Source of the DNA: Chlorobiota bacterium
GTDB taxonomy: Bacteria > Bacteroidota > Bacteroidia > Bacteroidales > B39-G9
Length of the DNA stretch: 10,806 nt
Assembly: GCA_030632095.1 (NCBI GenBank)
Contig: DAOVJU010000064.1
Location: forward strand, 1 to 10,806
Reading direction: 5' to 3'
The position numbers and the translations under genes were made by a program. Positions 1 through 6,619 of the stretch are shown in pieces. The notes under the pieces are model-generated. The model saw nothing but the letters and a program-made list of their open reading frames with translations. It did no database searches and was not told the origin of the DNA. The first letter of the stretch is position 1, and every line of letters starts with the position of its first letter.

Positions 1-352
1 CTCCTGTAGCCAGAGGAACTAAATATTTTTGTTTTTGCTCTTCTGTAGCATACATTTCTAATCCCCAGCAAACCAATGAATTATTCACAGACATAATAAC
101 ACTTACCGCACCATCAATTTTAGCAATTTCTTCCATTGCCAAAACATAAGATATAGTATCCATCCCGCCACCTCCATATTTAGGATCAACCATCATTCCG
201 AGGAATCCTAATTCGGCCATTTTTTTTATTTGCTCTGCAGGAAAAGTACCATTTTCGTCACGTTCTATAACTCCAGGTAATAATTCTTGTTTTGCAAAAT
301 CCCGTGCTGCATCTTTAATCATGTGGTGCTCTTCGGTAAAAGAAAAATCCAT
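1..352 (-). CDS. Acyl-CoA dehydrogenase, N-terminal part (cut by left edge)
   Basis: Reading the minus strand from the ATG at 352 gives an open frame of about 117 codons running off the left edge. It starts MDFSFTEEHHMIKDAARDFA and contains the family N-terminal helical pattern: a FPAEQIKKMAELGFLGMMV stretch, the glycine-rich YGGGGMD turn, an ALAMEEIAKID-like helix (here VLAMEEIAKIDGAVS), and the ATEEQKQKYLVPLATG segment just before the FAD-binding middle domain. Family knowledge: these FAD flavoproteins oxidise acyl-CoA to trans-2-enoyl-CoA and pass electrons to ETF; the sequence resembles the short-chain (butyryl-CoA) type. The catalytic glutamate and FAD-binding residues lie outside the window, so chain length specificity cannot be judged. 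It is divergent from anmK across a 175-bp AT-rich gap, which must hold both promoters. The family assignment is strong; the substrate is an inference. Confidence 0.93.
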   Translation of the reverse strand, partial: MDFSFTEEHHMIKDAARDFAKQELLPGVIERDENGTFPAEQIKKMAELGFLGMMVDPKYGGGGMDTISYVLAMEEIAKIDGAVSVIMSVNNSLVCWGLEMYATEEQKQKYLVPLATG

Positions 353-408
353 AATAAATATTTTAATTAATAGGTTAATAAAATTTGAATTTCATATGAG
401 TAGTTGTA

Positions 409-416
409 CAAATATA
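409..416 (-). promoter_or_regulatory. Candidate -7 element (TAnnTTTG) for the acyl-CoA dehydrogenase
   Basis: On the minus strand this reads TATATTTG, an exact match to the Bacteroidetes primary-sigma -7 consensus TAnnTTTG, 57 nt upstream of the ATG. I see no clear TTG/TTTG -33 element about 19 nt further upstream, and the region is so AT-rich that chance matches are expected. On the other strand TATATTTA at 495-502 is a weaker candidate for anmK, with a TTG at 477-479. Confidence 0.35.
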
Positions 417-527
417 AATTATTATATTAAATATTTCTAATCCTTTAATAAAAGTGAATGAATAAGAAAGTGAAAATTGTTGTAGAGATTTTTCTATATT
501 TATGCTTAATAAATCAAACTACACATT

Positions 528-1586
528 ATGAATGAATATACAGGTTTGGGTGTAATGTCAGGAACTTCCCTGGATGGTATTGATATAGCTTTATGTATAT
601 TTTCAGAAGAAAACACCAAATGGAATTATAAAATTGAAGAAGCTAAAACTTATCCTTATAATGATTTTTGGATAAACAAATTTGCTCATGCACATTCACT
701 AAATTCGCTTGATCTAATGAAATTACATAAAGAATATGGGTTTTATATTGGCAGGTTTATCAATGAATTCTTAGAAAATGCAGAAATAAAAGTAAATTAT
801 ATGGCTTCGCATGGCCATACTATTTTTCACCAGCCTGAAGTGGGAATTACCTTTCAACTGGGAGATGGAGCAGCAATTGCTTCAGAAACAAATCTTACTA
901 CAATATCAGATTTCCGAAACCAGGATGTAATTCTTGGCGGAAATGGAGCACCACTGGTTCCAATTGGTGATAAATTACTTTTTCCAGAATATGCATATTG
1001 TTTGAATCTTGGTGGATTTTCCAATATTTCTTACGAAAAGGAAAATAAAAGAATTGCATTTGACATTTGCCCCACAAATACAATTATTAATAATCTTTCA
1101 AAAAAACTTAACCATGAATATGACAAGGATGGAAAACTTGCAGCCAAAGGAAAAGTTAATAATGCACTCTTACATGAACTGAACATCCTGGGTTATTATC
1201 AACAAAATCCTCCAAAATCACTTAGCAGAGAATGGTTGTGGAGTTTGTTCATTCCTATTGTTGAATTTGCTAAAATCAGTACTGAAGATAAGCTAAGAAC
1301 TGTGTATGAACATATTAGTTATCAAATAGCACAAAGTTTTGACAATATTGAAAATCATGAAGTTTTAATTACAGGTGGTGGTGCACATAATAAGTTTTTG
1401 GTTGAACTAATAAAGAAAAAAACTAATAATACATTAGTTATACCATCGTCTCAATTAATTGAATTTAAAGAAGCTTTGATTTTTGCCTTCTTAGGATTAC
1501 TTAAAATTCAAAATAAGGTTAATTGTTTGTCATCAGTTACAGGAGCAAGAAAAGATCATTCGAGTGGAATTATATATAATTTTTGA
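528..1586 (+). CDS. anmK: Anhydro-N-acetylmuramic acid kinase
   Basis: AnmK hydrolyses the 1,6-anhydro bond of anhydro-MurNAc and phosphorylates it with ATP to MurNAc-6-phosphate, feeding peptidoglycan fragments back into amino-sugar metabolism in the cytoplasm. The 352-residue protein carries the family landmarks in order: GVMSGTSLDGID (8-19), the ATP-binding loop; SHGHTIFHQP (94-103); LGDGAAIA (111-118); the DFR..D....G..GAPLVP stretch (128-145); LNLGGFSNIS (159-168); AFDICPTN (177-184), whose Asp179 aligns with the general-base aspartate of characterised AnmK proteins; TGGGAHN (282-288); KEALIFAFLG (314-323); and the terminal SVTGA (336-340). The CPTN form, in place of the GPGN of proteobacterial enzymes, and the slightly short length (proteobacterial AnmK is about 370) fit Bacteroidetes. 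The start was chosen because the ASKHA phosphate loop begins only seven residues in. It stands alone, divergent from an acyl-CoA dehydrogenase, and appears intact. Confidence 0.96.
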   Translation: MNEYTGLGVMSGTSLDGIDIALCIFSEENTKWNYKIEEAKTYPYNDFWINKFAHAHSLNSLDLMKLHKEYGFYIGRFINEFLENAEIKVNYMASHGHTIFHQPEVGITFQLGDGAAIASETNLTTISDFRNQDVILGGNGAPLVPIGDKLLFPEYAYCLNLGGFSNISYEKENKRIAFDICPTNTIINNLSKKLNHEYDKDGKLAAKGKVNNALLHELNILGYYQQNPPKSLSREWLWSLFIPIVEFAKISTEDKLRTVYEHISYQIAQSFDNIENHEVLITGGGAHNKFLVELIKKKTNNTLVIPSSQLIEFKEALIFAFLGLLKIQNKVNCLSSVTGARKDHSSGIIYNF

Positions 1587-1643
1587 TTTACTATTTATTA
1601 TTGTTGATTTGGAGTTTAGAATTGAGAAATTGTTTCTGAAAAT

Positions 1644-1754
1644 GCCATAGATTCACAGATTATAATATACTTTAAAAAATGGGAATTTCTGTTCTGAATA
1701 TATACTCCCTTCGGTCATGTGAAAAGTTCATAAGTTTATCTGTGAATCTGTAGC
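1644..1754. repeat. 111-bp element with 17-bp inverted arms; possible dispersed intergenic repeat
   Basis: The left arm (1644-1660, gccatagattcacagat) and right arm (1738-1754, atctgtgaatctgtagc) are reverse complements at 15 of 17 positions. This includes a perfect 12-bp core (agattcacagat / atctgtgaatct); as RNA one mismatch becomes a G-U pair. The 77-nt interior has no ORF and includes a short GGGA...TCCC pairing (1681-1684 with 1706-1709). Seven T residues (1755-1761) follow the right arm directly. The element sits between anmK and the alcohol dehydrogenase. It could be a MITE-like or REP-like mobile repeat, a long-loop terminator for anmK, or a paired regulatory site. No flanking target-site duplication is evident. 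The inverted arms are certain; the role is not. Confidence 0.7.
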
Positions 1755-1790
1755 TTTTTTTGAGTTATTTAGCAGCAAATTTGATAACCC

Positions 1791-1807
1791 ACTATATTTA
1801 ATATAGT
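1791..1807. promoter_or_regulatory. Perfect 8-bp palindrome just upstream of the alcohol dehydrogenase
   Basis: actatatt (1791-1798) and aatatagt (1800-1807) are perfect reverse complements around one central T, ending 22 nt before the ATG at 1830. This is a typical place for an operator or for a promoter -7 region; TATATTTA at 1793-1800 is one base off TAnnTTTG. In DNA this AT-rich an 8-bp palindrome can occur by chance, so the regulatory reading is tentative. Confidence 0.3.
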
Positions 1808-1829
1808 ACTAAAATTAAACTATATAAAC

Positions 1830-2972
1830 ATGGAAAGTTTTACGTATAAAAATCCAACAGTAATACATTTTGGGAAAGGGTGTATTGAAGAATTAGGAAA
1901 TGAATTAATAAAATTTGGAAAACACACGCTTTTAGTTTATGGCAAAGGTTCTGTTAAAAAAAATGGAATATATGATAAAGTAACTTATGAGCTTAACGCA
2001 ACTAATATAAATTTCACTGAATACTCCGGAATAAAACCAAATCCCATTGTTGAAGATGTTGAAAACATAATTGAGATTTGTATCCGTAAGAAAATTGATT
2101 CCTTGCTGGCCTTAGGTGGTGGAAGTGTGATTGATACTGTAAAAGTGGCTTCACTATGTATTAAAGAAAACCTTGATCCCTGGAAAGTTGTAATGAGAAT
2201 AAGCAAACCAACTCAATCAATTCCGGTAATATGTATTTTAACGCTTGCTGCAACAGGAACCGAAATGAATGCTGCTGCTGTTGTACAAAATCATAAAACA
2301 AGAGAAAAAATTGGATTTGTTAATCCTTTAAGTTATCCAAAACATTCGTTTTTAGACCCGGAATTCACTTATTCTGTTCCAAAAAATTACACTGCATATG
2401 GAATAGTTGACCTTATAGCTCATGCATTGGAAGCGTGGTTTGCTGATGGAGATTCAACCTTAGCCGACCGGTTTATTGCTTCAATCATAAAAGAAGCTAT
2501 TGAACTTTCTCCAAAGGTTTTGGTTGAACCTGCAAATTACGAATACCGTGCAAAAATAATGCTGGCAGCAACCTGCGCCTTAAATGGGACTACCAGCCTG
2601 GGAAGAAAATATTCAGGTGACTGGGGGGTCCATGATATCGGACATACCCTATCTTACTTATACGATACTCCACACGGTGCAAGTTTATCAATTGCATATC
2701 CGGCATGGCTGAAATTACACAAAGAAAGAATTCCGGAAAGAATTAAAAAACTTGGAAAATGTTTATTTGAAACAACAAGCATAAATCAAACAATAAAAGA
2801 TTTAGAAAATTTCTTCAAATCTATTGAAAGTCCTATCCGACTCAATGATATTAATATTAGAGAAGATAAACATAAAGAAATATCTGAACTGATGAATAAA
2901 AATGGAGTGAATGGATTAGTACAGAAACTTACAGAAAATGATCATATTGAATTAGTAAAATACATGAGTTAA
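1830..2972 (+). CDS. Iron-containing alcohol dehydrogenase, butanol-dehydrogenase-like
   Basis: A complete 380-residue group III (metal-dependent) alcohol dehydrogenase, probably cytoplasmic, interconverting aldehydes or ketones and alcohols with NAD(P)H. It opens with NPTVIHFGKG (8-17), the start typical of the YqhD/BdhA branch. It then has the nucleotide-binding GGGSVIDTVK (96-105), AATGTEMNAAAVV (140-152), and the PKHSFLDPEFTYSVP segment (170-184). The four expected metal ligands are all visible: Asp194 and His198 in VDLIAHALE, His272 in IGHTLSYLYD, and His282 in TPHGASLSIA. YqhD-like enzymes are usually NADPH-dependent and act on short-chain aldehydes; that preference here is inferred from similarity only. 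It starts a same-strand run with two SDR genes and a transporter, with a 65-nt gap before the next gene. The length is normal for the family and nothing appears broken. Confidence 0.93.
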   Translation: MESFTYKNPTVIHFGKGCIEELGNELIKFGKHTLLVYGKGSVKKNGIYDKVTYELNATNINFTEYSGIKPNPIVEDVENIIEICIRKKIDSLLALGGGSVIDTVKVASLCIKENLDPWKVVMRISKPTQSIPVICILTLAATGTEMNAAAVVQNHKTREKIGFVNPLSYPKHSFLDPEFTYSVPKNYTAYGIVDLIAHALEAWFADGDSTLADRFIASIIKEAIELSPKVLVEPANYEYRAKIMLAATCALNGTTSLGRKYSGDWGVHDIGHTLSYLYDTPHGASLSIAYPAWLKLHKERIPERIKKLGKCLFETTSINQTIKDLENFFKSIESPIRLNDINIREDKHKEISELMNKNGVNGLVQKLTENDHIELVKYMS

Positions 2973-3037
2973 TTATTAATAAATTCCCTAAATTTAGAAA
3001 TTATTATATAGAATTTTAACCTGCTAAATCAACTTAA

Positions 3038-4042
3038 ATGAAATATAAAACTATTCTTCTAACAGGAGCTACAGGATTTTTAGGATTCAATATCATTAAA
3101 GAATTATTAAATACTGAATATAAAATAAAAGGTTTTGTTGAAAATGGAAAAGATACCAATATCCTTGATCATCTTGATGTTGAAATAATCTATGGCGATA
3201 TTCAAAATTTAGACGATGTTCAAAATGCTTTAAATGATTGCAATATAGTTATACATACTGCAGCAATTACTGATATTTGGCCTAAAAGATCATCACTTGT
3301 CTGGAATGTAAATTATACCGGAACAAAGAACTTGATTATTGCTGCAAAAAAAGCAGGGATAGAAAAATTTATACATATTGGTTCTGCAAGTTCATTTGGA
3401 TTTGGAACAAAGAATAATCCCGGAAATGAAACTATATCATACAACGGTAACAAATACAAGCTTGATTATTGGAATTCTAAAAAGAAAGCTCAGGATTTAA
3501 TTTTAAATGAAGTACAAAAGAATAACTTCCCGGCAATTATTGTAAATCCAACTTTTATGTTTGGAAGTTATAGTACAAATAACAAAAGTTCAAATGATAT
3601 GATACTTGCCCTATATAATAATAAAATACCTGGCTACACAAATGGAGGAAGAAATTTTATTCATGTAAAAGATGTAGCTATTGGTATTATTAATGCGATA
3701 ACCAAGGGCAGAATAGGTGAATGTTATATTATGGGAAATGAAAACTTGTCTTTTAAGGAAATCTTTTTAAAAATAGCAAACCAAACAAATACAAAACCTC
3801 CACGTTACAAATTACCTGATTGTATTGTCAAAATGATCGGTTTTTCTCAATCAGTTATTAGTAGAATACTAAAGGAAAAACCTTCAATAAGTTACACAAT
3901 GGCAAAGATATCCTGTGACGAGCATTATTTTTCATCAAAAAAAGCAATTGAGGAACTTAATCTACCTCAAACTCCTATAGAATATGCTATAACAGATGCT
4001 CTTAATTGGTTTAAAGAATCGAATATCATAAAACAGAATTAA
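3038..4042 (+). CDS. Extended SDR: NAD-dependent epimerase/dehydratase-like reductase (HpnA / dihydroflavonol-reductase type)
   Basis: A 334-residue cytoplasmic Rossmann-fold protein. LLTGATGFLGFNIIKELL (7-24) is the extended-SDR GxxGxxG nucleotide loop (Gly10, Gly13, Gly16). YGDIQNLDDVQNAL (52-65) gives the usual aspartate contact to adenine. VIHTAAITDIW (71-81) is the HxAA motif. The Ser pair in GSASSFG (115-121), with Tyr144 and Lys148 in YWNSK, supplies the catalytic Ser-Tyr-Lys set. VNPTFMFG (169-176), NFIHVKDVA (206-214) and the terminal PIEYAITDALNWF (313-325) are typical of HpnA-like, 3beta-HSD and dihydroflavonol-4-reductase relatives. Bacterial 3-ketosphinganine reductase (CerR) is also an extended SDR, so sphingolipid synthesis is possible but unproven. 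The classical SDR follows after only 3 nt, so the two are almost certainly co-transcribed and probably act on the same substrate. Confidence 0.85.
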   Translation: MKYKTILLTGATGFLGFNIIKELLNTEYKIKGFVENGKDTNILDHLDVEIIYGDIQNLDDVQNALNDCNIVIHTAAITDIWPKRSSLVWNVNYTGTKNLIIAAKKAGIEKFIHIGSASSFGFGTKNNPGNETISYNGNKYKLDYWNSKKKAQDLILNEVQKNNFPAIIVNPTFMFGSYSTNNKSSNDMILALYNNKIPGYTNGGRNFIHVKDVAIGIINAITKGRIGECYIMGNENLSFKEIFLKIANQTNTKPPRYKLPDCIVKMIGFSQSVISRILKEKPSISYTMAKISCDEHYFSSKKAIEELNLPQTPIEYAITDALNWFKESNIIKQN

Positions 4043-4045
4043 ATC

Positions 4046-4849
4046 ATGAAAAGGAAGGAATTCAAAGATAAGGTAGTTCTTATAACTGGATCCAGCAAAG
4101 GAATAGGAAAAACTACAGCTCATGAATTTTTAAAACTTGGAGCAAGAGTAGTAATCAATGGTAGAAATCAGGAAACATTAAAATTAACACAAGAACAATT
4201 CTCTAAAGAAGGATACAATGTTCTAGCAATAAGTGGTGATGTTACTGATCATGCATTTTGTATTTTACTTATAAAAAATATTGTTAATTCATTCGGGAGG
4301 CTTGATTATCTAATAAACAATGCCGGCTTGCCAATGAGAGGCAGATTTGATGAAATAGTTTACGAAGTAATTGAAAAGGTTACAGCTTCAAATTTTTTAA
4401 GTGCTTCATATTGTTCAAAAGCGGCTCTTCCATATATAAAAGAATCTAAAGGAAGTATTGTTTTTATTTCAAGCCTTGCCGGAATAAGAGGCCTGCCAAA
4501 TGCATCCATATATTGCGCTTCAAAAATGGCTTTGAAAGGGCTTGCTCAATCCTTGAAAATAGAATTGTCTGATACCGGGATTCATATTGCTATAATTGAG
4601 GTTGGACTAACTGAGAATGATTCTGAGAAGCTTATTATTGGCAAAAATGGAACTCCAATTCCTGTAAAAGGTGGTAAGCATCATACTCAGGTTTATGTTG
4701 CAAAGGCAATCATCCGCTCCATATATCGTAAACAGTTCAGAAAAACACTTACTATTACAGGAAAAATGTTGCGCATAGTTCAATGGATATCACCTGGATT
4801 TGTACATTTCCTATTGAATAAAACACAAAAATCCAGGTTATATAGTTAA
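4046..4849 (+). CDS. Classical SDR family oxidoreductase
   Basis: A 267-residue short-chain dehydrogenase/reductase. It shows the cofactor loop TGSSKGIG (14-21), the following strand ending in Asn39-Gly-Arg, a GDVTD segment (64-68), LINNAG (89-94), the tetrad asparagine Asn116, serines 142-143 in ISSLAG, and the catalytic pair in YCASK (Tyr156, Lys160). An arginine right after the second strand (position 40) suggests NADPH, by inference. The usual Pro-Gly after the sixth strand is replaced by Val-Gly (EVGLTEND, 185-192), an unusual change at the cofactor nicotinamide site. The last 45 or so residues are basic and hydrophobic (LRIVQWISPGFVHFLLNK) and might sit on the membrane, as in reductases acting on lipid ketones. 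It begins 3 nt after the stop of the extended SDR. The family call is firm; no substrate can be assigned. Confidence 0.9.
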   Translation: MKRKEFKDKVVLITGSSKGIGKTTAHEFLKLGARVVINGRNQETLKLTQEQFSKEGYNVLAISGDVTDHAFCILLIKNIVNSFGRLDYLINNAGLPMRGRFDEIVYEVIEKVTASNFLSASYCSKAALPYIKESKGSIVFISSLAGIRGLPNASIYCASKMALKGLAQSLKIELSDTGIHIAIIEVGLTENDSEKLIIGKNGTPIPVKGGKHHTQVYVAKAIIRSIYRKQFRKTLTITGKMLRIVQWISPGFVHFLLNKTQKSRLYS

Positions 4850-4940
4850 AATTCTTATAACTGGCATAATATTAATTAAGGATTATTATTTTAGCCTTCC
4901 TGAAAACTATTTTACTAAATAGCAACCTAAACAAGTTTTA

Positions 4941-6446
4941 ATGAAAAGAAATCCCGTCTCAATATTCTTAAATTCAGTTGAAAAAGTAGGAAATGCATTA
5001 CCCCATCCGGCTACCTTGTTTGGCTCATTTGCAATAATTGTTCTTATTTTATCGGCAATTTTCGCCGCGTTTGATTCTTCTGCTGTTCATCCTACAACCG
5101 GGGAAGTTTATAAAGCAATTAATTTGCTTTCTCGTGATGGATTGCATATGATACTAATCAAAATGGTTAAAAATTTCACCGATTTTGCCCCTCTTGGAAT
5201 TGTATTGGTAGCAATGTTAGGTATTGGATTGGCTGAAAACTCCGGATTAATATCAGTCACTATTCGCAGTTTTGTGCTTTATTCCCCGGAAAAATGGTTA
5301 ACATTTGTTATTGTATTCGCCGGAATTATGTCAAATTTAGCTTCCAGTGTTGGTTATGTTGTTCTTGTTCCATTGGCAGGAACTATTTTTTTGGCTATCG
5401 GAAGGCATCCAATTGCAGGAATGGCTGCAGCTTTTGCTGGTGTTTCGGGTGGTTACTCCGCTAATTTAGTATTAGGTACTATTGATCCGCTTTTAGCCGG
5501 ATTATCAGAAGAAGCAGCTCATTTAGTTGATGCAAGTTATCATGTTAACCCTACTGCCAATTATTTTTTCATGGTTGCTTCTACAATTCTAATTGCCATT
5601 TTAGGAACATGGGTAACTGAAAAAATTGTTATCCCAAGATTAGGAAAATATACTGGAGATACTGAATATGAAGAGGTTAGAAGATTAAATAAAATTGAAA
5701 AGAAAGGATTAAAAAGGGCTCTATTTGCATTTTTAGTGTTTATTATACTATTATTGATTGGACTTATCCCTGAAAATGGAGTTCTTCGTGGCACAGATGG
5801 ATCATTCTTAAAATCCCCTGTACTTAAGGGTGTTGTTGCAGTATTATTCTTAGTTGCCGGACTTATGGGGCTAATATATGGAATTACGACTAAAAAATAC
5901 AAAAACGACAGCGATGTAATGAAAGGCATGGCTGAATCGATGAAAACCATGGCCAGTTATCTTGTTCTCGTATTCTTTGCAGCTCAGTTTGTTCAGTATT
6001 TTAACTGGAGCAACCTGGGAATAATATTAGCCATTAATGGTGCAAGCTTTATTGGCAGCCTGAATATCGGGCTAATTCCTTTAGTTATTTTATTTGTAAT
6101 ATTTTCAGGTACAATTAACCTGGTTATGGGAAGTGCATCTGCAAAATGGGCATTGCTTGCTCCAATTTTTGTTCCAATGTTTATGTTTTTAGGATACACT
6201 CCTGAATTAACGCAAGTGGTTTATAGAATTGGTGATAGTGTTACCAATATTATTTCACCCATGATGAGCTTTTTTGCTTTGATTATTGTTTTCTTTGAAA
6301 AATACGATAAAAAATCAGGGATTGGAACCCTGGTAGCTACAATGCTTCCCTACTCTGTTGTGTTTTTTATTGGCTGGATCATTTTGCTTATAATTTGGTT
6401 ACTTTTAGGATGGCAATTGGGGCCAGGGGCCGGAATACATCTTTAG
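4941..6446 (+). CDS. AbgT-family transporter (p-aminobenzoyl-glutamate type)
   Basis: A 501-residue inner-membrane protein with many hydrophobic segments (about 28-44, 84-99, 120-153, 158-180, 207-231, 258-276, 297-316, 337-353, 358-395, 403-420, 438-452, 464-490). The AbgT signatures are clear: LPHPATLFGSF (20-30) ahead of the first helix, FTDFAPLGIVLVAMLGIGLAE (79-99), GYSANLVLGTIDPLLAG (171-187), GTINLVMGSASAKW (390-403) and YRIGDSVTNIISP (428-440). Characterised members import p-aminobenzoyl-glutamate (E. coli AbgT) or export p-aminobenzoate-type antimetabolites such as sulfonamides (MtrF, YdaH); the direction here cannot be told from sequence. The usual AbgA/AbgB peptidase partners are not adjacent. 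The gene lies 91 nt after the SDR pair on the same strand and so may be in the same operon, though the gap is large enough for its own promoter. A heptamer repeat array starts six bases after the stop. Confidence 0.94.
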   Translation: MKRNPVSIFLNSVEKVGNALPHPATLFGSFAIIVLILSAIFAAFDSSAVHPTTGEVYKAINLLSRDGLHMILIKMVKNFTDFAPLGIVLVAMLGIGLAENSGLISVTIRSFVLYSPEKWLTFVIVFAGIMSNLASSVGYVVLVPLAGTIFLAIGRHPIAGMAAAFAGVSGGYSANLVLGTIDPLLAGLSEEAAHLVDASYHVNPTANYFFMVASTILIAILGTWVTEKIVIPRLGKYTGDTEYEEVRRLNKIEKKGLKRALFAFLVFIILLLIGLIPENGVLRGTDGSFLKSPVLKGVVAVLFLVAGLMGLIYGITTKKYKNDSDVMKGMAESMKTMASYLVLVFFAAQFVQYFNWSNLGIILAINGASFIGSLNIGLIPLVILFVIFSGTINLVMGSASAKWALLAPIFVPMFMFLGYTPELTQVVYRIGDSVTNIISPMMSFFALIIVFFEKYDKKSGIGTLVATMLPYSVVFFIGWIILLIIWLLLGWQLGPGAGIHL

Positions 6447-6452
6447 TTCATG

Positions 6453-6494
6453 GTTCAAAGTTTAAAGTTTAAAGTTTAAAGTTTAAAGTTCAAA
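6453..6494. repeat. Six-copy 7-bp tandem repeat (gtttaaa)
   Basis: Four perfect gtttaaa units (6460-6487) are capped on each side by a gttcaaa variant (6453-6459 and 6488-6494), giving six units in one register. Decayed units follow (gtttagg 6503, gtttgct 6510, ggttgca 6517) after a one-base shift. The array lies just after the AbgT stop in a convergent junction. Heptamer tandem repeats of this kind are seen between genes in Bacteroidetes, and comparable STRR heptamers are known in cyanobacteria; the function is not established. Confidence 0.93.
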
Positions 6495-6526
6495 GTTTTT
6501 GAGTTTAGGGTTTGCTGGTTGCAAAC

Positions 6527-6561
6527 ATTTGACTTTTGACATCATACATCTGACATTTGAC
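6527..6561. repeat. Second, diverged 7-bp tandem array (consensus atttgac)
   Basis: Five consecutive heptamers keep exact register: atttgac (6527), ttttgac (6534), atcatac (6541), atctgac (6548), atttgac (6555), followed by a decayed attgaaa (6562). The unit differs from the gtttaaa array 32 bp upstream, so one 173-bp convergent gap contains two different heptamer families. The remainder to 6619 shows no gene and only weak further periodicity. Confidence 0.8.
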
Positions 6562-6619
6562 ATTGAAATTCTGGTATTGGTTCAAACAGTTTTGGGTTTT
6601 ATGTGTCAGGTCTTTGAGC

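Noticed and set aside
1583..1631. Possible degenerate heptamers after the anmK stop (gatttac, gatttgg, aattgag)
   Set aside because: Units agree too poorly and register is not held; indistinguishable from AT-rich background.
2988..2997. ctaaatttag palindrome after the alcohol dehydrogenase as a terminator
   Set aside because: Only 10 bp, no GC-rich stem, no loop and no T tract; the next gene is close on the same strand.
5561..6199. Minus-strand frames of 129 and 68 codons inside the AbgT gene
   Set aside because: They are antisense shadows of a strongly conserved transporter gene.
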